Shown: positions 34,895 through 42,626, numbered from the stretch's first letter. The stretch: 64,000 nt of DNA from Roseicyclus salinarum (GCF_029624655.1 NZ_JARRSA010000007.1:1-64000), one strand, 5' to 3'. Notes: generated by a model not told the origin, from the letters alone. Translations and numbers: made by a program.

Positions 34895-35742
34895 CGTCTC
34901 CTCAAAACGCAGTTACCGGGCCCATGAACGACAGCCTTTCCACCGCGCAGATCGGGCGTGGCGGCGAATTACTCGTGCAATATCGGCTGCTCACCCTCGG
35001 CATCGAGTCGGCGGCCATGACCACGGATGCGGGCGTCGATCTGGTGGCCTATGCCCCCGGCATGTCGCATGCCCTGACCGTGCAGGTGAAGACGAACCTT
35101 CGCCCGAAGCCCGCCGGTGGCCGCGGGAAGCCCGCCCTTGACTGGTGGCTGCGCGAGGATAGCCCTGCGGAACTGGTGGCCCTCACCGACCTGTCTAGGG
35201 ACAGGGTATGGCTGTTCCGTCACCACGAACTCGACTACCACGCCCAGCAACGATCTTCCGGGCGGCTGCACTTCTACTTCTACGTTGGAGACGCAAACCC
35301 GCGGAAAGGGCAGCGGGTCGAAGAAGACTTCGAGGCGTTCCGGCTCGAAAACCGGGTCGCTGAGGTTTTCGGCGTGTCCAGTCACATAGGCATTCGGAGT
35401 TCACGCTCCATGAAGAGCACGAGCGAGCTCATGAAAGAGTCACTCGCACTTGAAGCGAAAAAGAGTGAACAGATCGCCAAGCGGCTGATCTTTGAGCGAG
35501 AATACGACGAGAATATCGCGTCGCACTCTCATGTCATTTCACTCGCACTTTATGGTGCCATCATGCACGGCAGGCACCAACGCCGGGACTCAATAGCAGC
35601 ACTCGAACTCCGAATTGGCCCAACGAAGGCCCGCGAAATCCTGTTCGGAACCGAAGACGACATACTCTCTTGGATTGACGGTGAGGACCTTGGCACAGCG
35701 GCTGCAAACCTCTTGGCGGTCACCGAAGAAGCTTTCAATTAG
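34891..35742 (+). CDS. PD-(D/E)XK nuclease-like protein embedded in the hsd operon
   Basis: A 283-residue protein of no named family that I can assign. Residues 15-135 look like a restriction-endonuclease fold of the DUF4365 kind: a Glu in AQIGRGGELLVQYRLL, then Asp in AGVDLVAY and Gln-x-Lys in LTVQVKTN, a spacing expected for PD-(D/E)XK sites. The segments LVALTDLSRDRVWLFRHHEL and LHFYFYVGD continue the beta-sheet pattern. The C-terminal 95 residues (from MKSTSELMKESLALEAKK) are helical, with no clear match. It is locked into the operon by a 4-base overlap with hsdS and a 10-base gap to hsdM, suggesting a joint function with the type I system. Confidence 0.75.
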   Translation: MTSPQNAVTGPMNDSLSTAQIGRGGELLVQYRLLTLGIESAAMTTDAGVDLVAYAPGMSHALTVQVKTNLRPKPAGGRGKPALDWWLREDSPAELVALTDLSRDRVWLFRHHELDYHAQQRSSGRLHFYFYVGDANPRKGQRVEEDFEAFRLENRVAEVFGVSSHIGIRSSRSMKSTSELMKESLALEAKKSEQIAKRLIFEREYDENIASHSHVISLALYGAIMHGRHQRRDSIAALELRIGPTKAREILFGTEDDILSWIDGEDLGTAAANLLAVTEEAFN

Positions 35743-35752
35743 TGGGATCGAC

Positions 35753-37195
35753 GTGACCAACGAACAGCTTGTCTCGAAAGTGTGGAACTACGCCCATGTG
35801 CTCCGCGATCAGGGTATCTCCTACGGCGACTACGTCGAACAGATCACCTTCCTCCTGTTCCTCAAGATGGATGCGGAGCGAGTGGAGTTTCTCGGCGAGC
35901 CATCGTCCGTCCCGCCCGAGTGGAACTGGACCGCTCTCGTCACGAAAAACGGCGAGGCGCTGGAGGCCCACTACCGCCACACGCTCGAAGCCCTCGCGCG
36001 CGAAGACGGGCTGATCGGCACGATCTTCCGCAAGGCCCAGAACAAGCTTTCAGACCCGGCCAAGCTCAAGCGTATCGTCAGCCTGATTGACAAGGAGGGC
36101 CCTTGGATTGGCCTGACGGTGGACGTGAAGGGCGAGATTTACGAGGGCCTCCTTGAGAAGAACGCCTCGGAGGTGAGGTCGGGAGCGGGGCAATACTTCA
36201 CGCCTCGCCCGGTGATCGAGACCATCGTCCAGTGCGTCAACCCCCGCATCGGAGAGAGCGTCTGTGACCCGGCATGCGGAACCGGCGGATTCCTCCTCGC
36301 CGCCTACGACCACATGAAGGGCCAGACGCAGGACCGCACGAAGCTGCGAGAGCTACGGCACTCGTCCTTCCATGGCGTCGATATCGTGGACGAGGTGGTG
36401 CGCCTCTGTGCCATGAACCTCTACCTGCATGGCATCGGCAACGGGGGGAGCCCCGTGGTGCAGGGCGACGCGCTGGCCTTCGACGGCGGGCAGCGTTTCG
36501 ACGTGGTTCTGACCAACCCGCCCTTTGGCAAGAAGTCGAGTTACAAGGTGATCGGTGAAGACGGACAGGTCTCGACCGAGCGGGAGAACTACGAGCGCGA
36601 GGATTTCAAGTTCACGACCTCGAACAAGCAGTTCAACTTCCTGCAGCACATCATGACCGTGATGGAGGCGAACGGACGGGCCGGGGTGGTCCTTCCCGAC
36701 AACGTCCTGTTCGAGGCCGGGAGGGCCGGTGAGGGCATCCGCAAGCGGCTCCTTGAGCAGTTTAACTTCCACACGCTCCTGAGGCTGCCCACGGGCATCT
36801 GGTATAGCCCCGGCGTGAAGGCGAACGTTCTGTTCTTCGACAAGCGCCCCGCTTCCCGCGAGGTGCAGACGCGGGAGCTTTGGGTCTTCGACTACCGCAC
36901 GAACGTCCACAAGACGCTGAAGACCAAGCGCCTCACGCGCGAGGACTTCGACGACTTCGTGGCCTGCTATCATGACCGGAAGGAGACTGAGCGTTTCCGC
37001 CGGTTCAGCTACGAGGAGCTAGTCGCAAGGGACAAGCTCAACCTCGATATCTTCTGGCTCAAGGACGACAGCCTCGAAGATCTGGACAGCCTCCCTGCCC
37101 CGGATGTTTTGGCGGCGGAAATCGTCGATAACCTTGAGGCGGCGCTTGAGCAGTTCCGCAGCGTTGCCGGTGAACTCGCCGAGACCTCCGAATAA
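35753..37195 (+). CDS. hsdM: type I restriction-modification, methyltransferase subunit M
   Basis: A 480-residue N6-adenine methyltransferase. The N-terminal HsdM_N domain starts MTNEQLVSKVWNYAHVLRDQG, read from GTG 35753. The SAM motif is D172-PACGTGG and the catalytic motif IV is N255-PPF258 in LTNPPFGKK. GAGQYFTPRPVIE is the usual type I motif before it. It modifies the host sites with HsdS and forms part of the restriction complex. The GTG start is 10 bases after the stop of the nuclease-like gene, with a weak AGTGGGA site overlapping that stop. Translation probably depends on the gene before it. Confidence 0.95.
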   Translation: MTNEQLVSKVWNYAHVLRDQGISYGDYVEQITFLLFLKMDAERVEFLGEPSSVPPEWNWTALVTKNGEALEAHYRHTLEALAREDGLIGTIFRKAQNKLSDPAKLKRIVSLIDKEGPWIGLTVDVKGEIYEGLLEKNASEVRSGAGQYFTPRPVIETIVQCVNPRIGESVCDPACGTGGFLLAAYDHMKGQTQDRTKLRELRHSSFHGVDIVDEVVRLCAMNLYLHGIGNGGSPVVQGDALAFDGGQRFDVVLTNPPFGKKSSYKVIGEDGQVSTERENYEREDFKFTTSNKQFNFLQHIMTVMEANGRAGVVLPDNVLFEAGRAGEGIRKRLLEQFNFHTLLRLPTGIWYSPGVKANVLFFDKRPASREVQTRELWVFDYRTNVHKTLKTKRLTREDFDDFVACYHDRKETERFRRFSYEELVARDKLNLDIFWLKDDSLEDLDSLPAPDVLAAEIVDNLEAALEQFRSVAGELAETSE

Positions 37196-37239
37196 TTCAT
37201 CGCACAGGTGTGAGAGCCGGAGATAAGGGAGACGGAACG

Positions 37240-37276
37240 CGCAGGCCCCCCCGGTGGGGCCCGCCGGTGACCTGCG
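37240..37276 (+). terminator. hairpin after hsdM
   Basis: CGCAGG (37240-37245) pairs with CCTGCG (37271-37276), and inside it GGCCCC (37244-37249) can pair with GGGGCC (37256-37261). It lies 45 bases after the hsdM stop. There is no T-run, so it may be a Rho-dependent or protective 3' structure. Confidence 0.4.
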
Positions 37277-37385
37277 ATAGCTCCATCCGCGGGAACTTCC
37301 CATTAGTGCATGTTTTCAATGGCTTGACGGGTAGCCGCGGGTGACTCATGGTCCGCGTCATTCACCCAACCGTGGAGCATCGCCC

Positions 37386-37571
37386 ATGATCATCTTCGCC
37401 TTCCGCCTTGGCCGCTTCGAGATCGTCGCCCAGAGCGAGACCCTGCCCGCCCGCACCACCGTCAGCCGCCCGGCAACGGGGGAGGTCATCCTCGATCTGC
37501 CCGGGGTCAGCCTCATGGTGACAGACCTCAAGGCCCGCGGAGCAGGCTGTAACATTCACAACGAACGTTGA
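37386..37571 (+). CDS. possible small protein, unknown
   Basis: A 61-codon frame beginning MIIFAFRLGRFEIVAQSETL, with GGAG nine bases upstream of the ATG. The residue pattern (alternating hydrophobics, then GEVILDLPGVSLMV) looks like a small beta-rich protein rather than noise, but I cannot name it. Its end overlaps the candidate operator at 37552-37582 before the recombinase gene. Confidence 0.4.
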   Translation: MIIFAFRLGRFEIVAQSETLPARTTVSRPATGEVILDLPGVSLMVTDLKARGAGCNIHNER

Positions 37572-37582
37572 CATTAGCAACG
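37552..37582. promoter_or_regulatory. repeat cluster upstream of the serine recombinase
   Basis: Two direct repeats, ACATTCACAACG (37552-37563) and ACATTAGCAACG (37571-37582), flank the palindrome CAACG-AA-CGTTG (37559-37570). A TTGACA box at 37568 lies within it. This looks like a promoter/operator for the recombinase 50 bases downstream. Confidence 0.4.
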
Positions 37583-37635
37583 CCTGTGGTAGGGGGGGCG
37601 CGTTACAGACACAACCTCCTGCCACGGGCCGACCC

Positions 37636-38292
37636 ATGCAACAGTTCGTCACTTACACCCGCGTATCGACCAAAGACCAAGGCCGCACCGGCCATGGATT
37701 GGATGCCCAAGAGCGTGACCTGACCATCTTCCTTGAGAACTACGCCCAGGAACCCTTCGAGGTCATCGCCGCTTTCACCGACGTCCAGTCAGGTAAGGAC
37801 AACGACCGTCCTGAGTTGTCCAAGGCCCTCGACCTCTGCCGGAAGACCGGGGCAACGCTTCTGGTCTCTAAGCTCGACCGCCTCTCCCGCCGGGTTTCGT
37901 TCATCGCAGGCCTTATGGAAGACAAGCGGGTCACCTTCCGCGTGGCTTCCATGCCGAATGCAGAAGCGTTCCAACTGCACATCTACGCGTCTCTTGCTCA
38001 GCAGGAGCGGGAGTTCATATCAAAGCGAACCAAAGCCGCGCTCGCGGCGGCGAAGGCCAAGGGCCAGAAGCTTGGGGGTCTGCGCGACACGACCGCAAAG
38101 CGGAATGCGGCGCTTCAATTAGAGGCGGAGAAGAGAGCCCGGAAGGTGGCCGATGTGGTGCAGCCGCTACGGGCCGCGGGCAAGAGCCTTCGGGAGATTG
38201 CGGAGGCCCTTAACGCGTCTGGGGTTCCGACCGCGCGCGGCGGGAAGTGGCAGGCATCGCAGGTCATGAGAACGCTTGAGCGGCTGAGTTGA
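37636..38292 (+). CDS. serine recombinase (resolvase/invertase family)
   Basis: A 218-residue recombinase. The catalytic domain (1-140) has the nucleophile Ser11 in YTRVSTKDQ, the arginine-bearing SKLDRLSRR and the E-helix start QEREFISKRTKAALAAAKAKGQKLG. Residues 165-215 form a C-terminal helix-turn-helix (GKSLREIAEALNASGVPTARGGKWQASQVMRTL). The size fits small resolvases or invertases rather than large serine integrases. Its site could be the repeat region immediately downstream. It is a second recombinase system in an island already served by a tyrosine integrase. Confidence 0.93.
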   Translation: MQQFVTYTRVSTKDQGRTGHGLDAQERDLTIFLENYAQEPFEVIAAFTDVQSGKDNDRPELSKALDLCRKTGATLLVSKLDRLSRRVSFIAGLMEDKRVTFRVASMPNAEAFQLHIYASLAQQEREFISKRTKAALAAAKAKGQKLGGLRDTTAKRNAALQLEAEKRARKVADVVQPLRAAGKSLREIAEALNASGVPTARGGKWQASQVMRTLERLS

Positions 38293-38320
38293 GCCCCCGC
38301 GCAGATACGCAGATACGTTG

Positions 38321-38517
38321 CCAATTAACCCCCACATCAGCCCCAAACAAGGCGTGGGGCGGTCCGTCCGCTGGGCCTCTCGAAGGGGAACCCATGTAAG
38401 GGCACTAGAGGGCAATTAACCCACCCAACAGCCCCTAACAAACCGTCAGCTGCTCCGGCGGCGGCGAAAGCCCCTCCGGCAATTAGCCCACAACTCAGCC
38501 CTCAACAGACCGTCAGC
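38321..38517. repeat. three imperfect direct repeats of about 30-39 bases
   Basis: Repeats at 38321-38350, 38412-38450 and 38479-38517 share CAATTA(A/G)CCCAC near their start and CAGCCC(C/T)(A/T)(A/C)ACA further on. The last two also share ACCGTCAGC at their ends. The spacings (91 and 67 bases) are unequal. Confidence 0.6.
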
Positions 38518-38696
38518 CGCCCCGAGCGGCCCCTGAGCGCGCCCCTACCGGGGGGCACCTGCGCTCAGGTCTCACCAATCCTCCCCAGCCCCGCGAAGTA
38601 GGTCTACCCGATAGGCCGTGAGCAGCAGCCACAAGGCTCCGACAGAAAAGCTGGGTTGGGTGAGGTGTCCTTGCGAAGAAGTCATGACCTTGGTCG

Positions 38697-38731
38697 CCGC
38701 CCGCCCCTTCACACGGGTGGCGGTCCTTTTT
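38697..38731 (+). terminator. intrinsic terminator candidate
   Basis: CCGCCC (38697-38702) pairs with GGTGGCGG (38716-38723) around a bulged T, followed by TCC and TTTTT (38727-38731). It is the best rho-independent signal in the island and would end a transcript crossing the repeats at 38321-38517. Confidence 0.45.
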
Positions 38732-38888
38732 CGTGCATGACCCCAGGACACCCTCGCCCGGCAGGATGCTCGCATCCGAGGATGCTCCGCCATCGCCGCC
38801 CTGCCCCTGCTCCCGCACAGTTCCAAGTGTCCGCGTGAGTGGGGGCGACAATCAATGAGTTTCGCTCTTTGGAGCAAAGGAACCGACC

Positions 38889-39260
38889 ATGCGCAGACCG
38901 ACCGAGACCACGTCCTTCATTCCAGCCCCACCGCGCCCCGGAAGAACGGGGGCCACGATGGAGGACAAGACCCGATACCAGCGCCGCCTCAACAAGATGA
39001 TGCGCGCGCGCCTCCCGAACTACTGGTGCGCCGAACATCTCGACGGCCCCTATGGACCGGGGAGCAAGACCAAGGAATGGGGCACCATCCCCCTTCGAAC
39101 CGAGACCATCGCGCTCGTGAAGCTTCTTCAGCAGCACCATACGGCCACCAAGATCGGCCCGAAGGTGTCCCTGACGGAGGTAGTGAACGCGCTTATTGAG
39201 GCGGGCCTCCCGGTCCTCCTTCGACAGGATGGCTGGCGGGTGTCGGGGGCGAGGGTCTGA
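38889..39260 (+). CDS. small phage-type protein, possible ribbon-helix-helix
   Basis: A 123-residue basic protein. Its C-terminal half, GTIPLRTETIALVKLLQQHH...VSLTEVVNALIEAGLPVLL, has the strand-helix-helix look of ribbon-helix-helix DNA-binding proteins, but without a firm match. The ATG is preceded by AAAGGAACCGACC, nearly the same leader as the Bro-N-like gene at 39501 (AAAGGGCCGACC). Function not known. Confidence 0.55.
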   Translation: MRRPTETTSFIPAPPRPGRTGATMEDKTRYQRRLNKMMRARLPNYWCAEHLDGPYGPGSKTKEWGTIPLRTETIALVKLLQQHHTATKIGPKVSLTEVVNALIEAGLPVLLRQDGWRVSGARV

Positions 39261-39500
39261 CCATGGCCATGTCCATCGACCCCGAAGCACCAAGTCGTGG
39301 ACCAAGTGGGCCTGACCAAAGCTCCGCACCGGAGCGTGTCTCTAGACTGGCGCAGGGTCCCGCTCAAGGCCATCTAGCGGTTCCAAGCCCGTCGCCAGCC
39401 GGGAACCAAGTTGAGCCTCTGAGAGGCCTCCCAGCGACTCCGTGGGGCAGACAACACCAGCACCATGGCCACCGTTACCACCAAGCAGAAAGGGCCGACC

Positions 39501-40235
39501 ATGAACGCTGTGGCCGACCATGACGGTCGCCCCCTCTTCGGGGAGGCCTTCACACATGAGACCCACGACTTCGAGGGCATCTGCATCGACGTCATCAAGA
39601 CCGAAGGTCGCCTTTGGCTCTCGGCCCCGTCAGTCTTCAAGGCCCTTGGGTTCGAAGTGGACGGGGGCGGAGGAGGCTTCAACCGACGCCTTCGACGCGT
39701 CTCCCACCCAGACGCCATCAAGGTCGAGAAGACCCCCTTCCGGTTCACCGATGGTCGCCGCAATCGGAGCAGCCTCATCAGCCCAAGGGCGGTGACAATG
39801 TTCGCCGAGGCGAAGACCAAGGGTCGGAATCCGATCAAGGCGAATACCTTCGTCGCATGGATGGAGGCGACCCTCCTCGACGGGAAAACCGTGGAGCAAC
39901 TCTCCCCTGAGTGGGCACCTCAAGTCACCCTGGAGCCCACCTTCCGGGCAGTCATCAAGGTCACTGATCAGGATGAAGCCGGATGCCCTCTCGACCCTCT
40001 GCGACCCGAGGGACCGTATTGGGGTTGTGGTCACTTCGGCCCGCTCATGGACGGAGAGATTAACTTCGAGGGACCGACGCTCTGGCGGAATGACACCACT
40101 GCGCAGATACCTCCCATCGACCTAGACGATAACGATGACTTCTGCCTCATCGACGAGACCGACATCTTTTGGGCGGCCAAGGAAACAAGGGCTCTCGGGA
40201 GAAACCCCGCACAAAATACCCCGCATTCCCTATAG
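39501..40235 (+). CDS. Bro-N / phage antirepressor-like protein
   Basis: A 244-residue protein. Residues about 22-115 resemble the Bro-N domain of phage antirepressors: FEGICIDVIKTEGRLWLSAPSVFKALGFEV, then a strand-rich part and SPRAVTMFAEAKTKGRNPIKANTFVAWMEATLL. The C-terminal part is acidic and unmatched, ending near a DLDDNDDFCLIDETD stretch. ATG 39501 was chosen for its AAAGGG site six bases upstream; an ATG 12 codons earlier lacks one. Such proteins usually control prophage genes, which fits a phage-related island. Its last codons overlap a hairpin. Confidence 0.6.
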   Translation: MNAVADHDGRPLFGEAFTHETHDFEGICIDVIKTEGRLWLSAPSVFKALGFEVDGGGGGFNRRLRRVSHPDAIKVEKTPFRFTDGRRNRSSLISPRAVTMFAEAKTKGRNPIKANTFVAWMEATLLDGKTVEQLSPEWAPQVTLEPTFRAVIKVTDQDEAGCPLDPLRPEGPYWGCGHFGPLMDGEINFEGPTLWRNDTTAQIPPIDLDDNDDFCLIDETDIFWAAKETRALGRNPAQNTPHSL

Positions 40236-40265
40236 AGGTATATACTCACCGGAGTGCGGGGTTTC
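40201..40265 (+). terminator. inverted repeat at the end of the Bro-N-like gene, two possible stems
   Basis: GAAACCCCGCA (40201-40211) is the exact inverse of TGCGGGGTTTC (40255-40265). A second CCCCGCA at 40219-40225 can pair with the same right arm, so two mutually exclusive stems are possible around the stop codon at 40233-40235. No T-run follows. Confidence 0.45.
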
Positions 40266-40632
40266 CTCGACCTCGGCATCCGCCGAGATCACGACCAACC
40301 TCTAGCTGCCTGTGGTCGCACCCTCATGTGGGTCTCCTTCGTAACGACGGCCCACCTCATCATGCCCGACCAGTGCAGCACAAGCATCCCACCTCGATCA
40401 TGGTCTTCACACCGGAGGTGCAGCATCCGGCTGCCCTTCAGGTGCCCACCATCACCACCACTGACAACTTCAAGGACACCCACCATGCCTGAATATCAGA
40501 GCGTGAGCGGGATGGAGCGGGCCTTAGAGACGCGCCTCGCACCCTCGGGTGCATGACGCGGACATCTTCTCCGAATGGCTGTGGAGCAACTCCGACCGTC
40601 TTGGGCGCGCTCGGGGGGCCACCCTCACGCTC
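40236..40632. other. gap holding one very short reading frame
   Basis: No gene of normal size is seen in these 397 bases. A 23-codon frame at 40485-40556 (MPEYQSVSGMERALETRLAP...) has AAGGA eight bases before its ATG and might be a leader peptide. The rest is not interpretable. Confidence 0.35.
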
Positions 40633-40851
40633 ATGACCGCCAATTCGACCGCGGGCATCGACCAGCTTGCGAGGGAGTTCGTGGAGAGCCTCGATCAACT
40701 CGACCAAGCGGCGGTGACCGAGGCGCTGGAAGATGCGGGCATTGCGTTCCGCAAGGACGGCGGGCGGGTCATCCTCATCCTGCCGAACGGGACTCAGGTG
40801 TCCTACGGGGTTGCCGTGATGCAGGGCCTCATCAAGGTCTCGCGCGCATGA
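40633..40851 (+). CDS. small protein, unknown, coupled to the next gene
   Basis: A 72-residue acidic protein, MTANSTAGIDQLAREFVESL onward, with helix-then-strand character (ALEDAGIAFRKDGGRVILILPNGTQVSYG). An upstream GTG at 40549 could add 28 residues. Its stop overlaps the ATG of the next small gene by four bases (ATGA), which supports both being real. No family recognised. Confidence 0.5.
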   Translation: MTANSTAGIDQLAREFVESLDQLDQAAVTEALEDAGIAFRKDGGRVILILPNGTQVSYGVAVMQGLIKVSRA

Positions 40852-41036
40852 GGACCGCGGCAGAAGAGGCGCGCCAGCAGATGGAAGCACACTCGCGCTA
40901 TCGCTGCGAACAGGCGGAGGCACGGGGGGAACCCCTCCCGCCCAGACCCGTGGACACCCCGGCGCAATTTGCGGAGTCGCAGAAGACTGAGACCTTTCCC
41001 CTGTGGCGCGGTCTCACGGTGACCCGCAAGGGTTGA
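40848..41036 (+). CDS. small protein, unknown
   Basis: A 62-residue charged protein (MRTAAEEARQQMEAHSRYRC..., ending PLWRGLTVTRKG), with no membrane segment and no recognisable family. Its start overlaps the stop of the previous small gene, so it is translated with it. It converges on the integrase gene with 44 bases between the stops. Confidence 0.45.
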   Translation: MRTAAEEARQQMEAHSRYRCEQAEARGEPLPPRPVDTPAQFAESQKTETFPLWRGLTVTRKG

Positions 41037-41080
41037 CCAAAGGGGCCCCTTCCCAATCACCTCGGGGAGGGGTCTCACCT

Positions 41081-42535
41081 CTAGGATGCTCCGCCCACCT
41101 CGGAGGCCTCGACCGCACGAAGGGCCCGGAGCGCCACGGCGAGAAGCCCCGCCTCGCCCCCGTAGGTCTCCCCGATGTTGGGGGCCGCATGGCCGAGGAC
41201 CACGTCTTGAGCCGCCTTGTCCACCCCGGCCTTCCGCATGCGGTCCTTCATGCCGTGGCGGAGGGAGTGGACCTTGTGGCGCTTGTCCGTGGTGAACCCG
41301 CGAAGGTGCTTCATGAGGGCCGCAGAGGCGGCATCCGCGCCCCTCTCGCGGGCATAGCGGGGGAACAGGAAGTCTCCCCCAGCGGCAGCCGCAAGGGCTT
41401 CCTTGGCGGCCTCCAAGGCGTCCCCGACCAAGGGCACCGAGCGGATGCTCGACAGGGTCTTGAGACGGCGGCCTTCGTGCCACTCGATCCGAAGGTGAGG
41501 CGACTCCGCGTCCAAGCGGACGTCCGACACCCGCAGCCCGGTCACCTCCCCTAGGCGGCATCCGGTCCCTTCGAGCAAGCGCCAGATCAAAAGGAGATCG
41601 CCCGCTAGCTTGATCCGCATGGCCGCGGCAACCTTCGGCGGGAGGGGGTCCACCTTCTCGCGGGCGGAGACCCGCGCCCCAGTTGCCGCCGTTGCGCCCT
41701 CAATGGGCAGCTTCTCGAACGGGTTGACCAGATCAAGGAGGCCAAGCTCCCGCGCGCCGTAGGAGATCATAGTCCGCAGGAGACCAAGCTCGCGCTTGAC
41801 CGACGCCGGAGACACCCGCTCGCCCTCACTCCCTTGGCGGGACCGAGAGGCCATGTGATCGCGGACCTTGCGGGCATGCTCGCGGGTCAGGCCGACCAAG
41901 GGCGTGGACGCCGGGAGACCAGCCTCCGCGGCAAGCCGCATCACGCGCTCAAGGCGCACCATCGCGGGCCGGTGTTCCGCACTCTCACCGCCCCCAAGCC
42001 GCTCTGTGACGTAGACCTCAAGGGCATCTTCCAGTGTCAGAGCGGGTGCTGGACGCTTGCGATTGAGCAACGCCTGAGCCAACAGGAACTCTCTGCCCCT
42101 AGTAAAGTCAGGAGGCGCGGACAGCGCTTCCCACACATCCTCTTTGCTGAATGGCTCAGTATCCGGTCCTCCGTCCTCGTCCTCCCCTACGGACAAACCT
42201 TTCAGCAACTCTTCCACAATCAATTCTCTGGCCTCGTCTTCTTCAAGACCCACCGCACCCCGCGTGACCTTGCTCGCTTCTCCAAGAGTTTCTTCCCAAG
42301 CGGCCCGCGGGGTCAGCTTGCGTTTCGGCTTAGTGGCCGTGGCGACATCGCGCTCAAACTCCGCCTCGACCAAGGCGTATTGGCGGAAGAGGTCAGCATC
42401 CGACCGGGCCTTGATAACCCGCTTCCATTCGCTCTTGCCCATCGCGGCCTTGGCTGACTCGGGAACCCGACGCCGGTATTCCCAGCGACCGCCCCCCAGT
42501 TCCTTCAACCCCTTCATCGTGATCGTCACGCCCAT
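41081..42535 (-). CDS. int: tyrosine integrase of the island
   Basis: A 484-residue tyrosine recombinase. The catalytic residues are visible: Arg327 in GTGCRLGEVTGL, His423-x-x-Arg426 in HSLRHGMKDRM, His449 in LGHA and the nucleophile Tyr458 in GETYGG; a lysine in the WHEGRRLKTLSS beta-hairpin is the fifth. The core-binding domain is at about 165-280 and the N-terminal 165 residues should bind arm sites. It lies 91 bases from the tRNA-Thr 3' end, the usual place for a tRNA-targeting integrase. Three TGTGGACC repeats lie directly upstream of its ATG and could also let it control its own expression. Confidence 0.95.
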   Translation of the reverse strand: MGVTITMKGLKELGGGRWEYRRRVPESAKAAMGKSEWKRVIKARSDADLFRQYALVEAEFERDVATATKPKRKLTPRAAWEETLGEASKVTRGAVGLEEDEARELIVEELLKGLSVGEDEDGGPDTEPFSKEDVWEALSAPPDFTRGREFLLAQALLNRKRPAPALTLEDALEVYVTERLGGGESAEHRPAMVRLERVMRLAAEAGLPASTPLVGLTREHARKVRDHMASRSRQGSEGERVSPASVKRELGLLRTMISYGARELGLLDLVNPFEKLPIEGATAATGARVSAREKVDPLPPKVAAAMRIKLAGDLLLIWRLLEGTGCRLGEVTGLRVSDVRLDAESPHLRIEWHEGRRLKTLSSIRSVPLVGDALEAAKEALAAAAGGDFLFPRYARERGADAASAALMKHLRGFTTDKRHKVHSLRHGMKDRMRKAGVDKAAQDVVLGHAAPNIGETYGGEAGLLAVALRALRAVEASEVGGAS

Positions 42536-42537
42536 GT

Positions 42538-42569
42538 TGTGGACCTCCTGTGGACCCGAATGTGGACCC
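42538..42569. repeat. integrase arm-type repeats, right end
   Basis: TGTGGACC(C) occurs three times, at 42538-42545, 42549-42557 and 42561-42569, spaced 11 and 12 bases, about one helical turn. They lie between the integrase start and the tRNA-derived att core and match the two copies at the left end. Confidence 0.75.
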
Positions 42570-42626
42570 GAGGAGGCAGCTAGAGGCCTGTTTTCATTGA
42601 GAATACGGAGCCCGTCAAGGTTCCTG

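Larger units (their letters stand above)
38293..38888. other. 600-base non-coding region with repeats and a terminator
   Basis: No convincing gene on either strand. It holds a tandem GCAGATAC pair (38301-38316), three spaced repeats (38321-38517) and a terminator-like hairpin with a T5 tract near 38697-38731. This could be the recombination site of the serine recombinase or a non-coding RNA. Confidence 0.5.

Noticed and set aside
37552-37635. Clear sigma70 promoter for the serine recombinase
   Set aside because: TTGACA is present at 37568 but no acceptable -10 box lies 16-18 bases further on, so only a candidate operator is reported.
38293-38550. CRISPR-like array
   Set aside because: Only three repeats, imperfect, of unequal spacing, with no cas genes in the window.
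38513-39523. Several 80-200 codon frames on both strands in the island around 38.5-39.5 kb
   Set aside because: Their translations are Arg/Gly/Pro-rich, have no ribosome sites and overlap the better supported genes at 38889 and 39501 or the repeat region.
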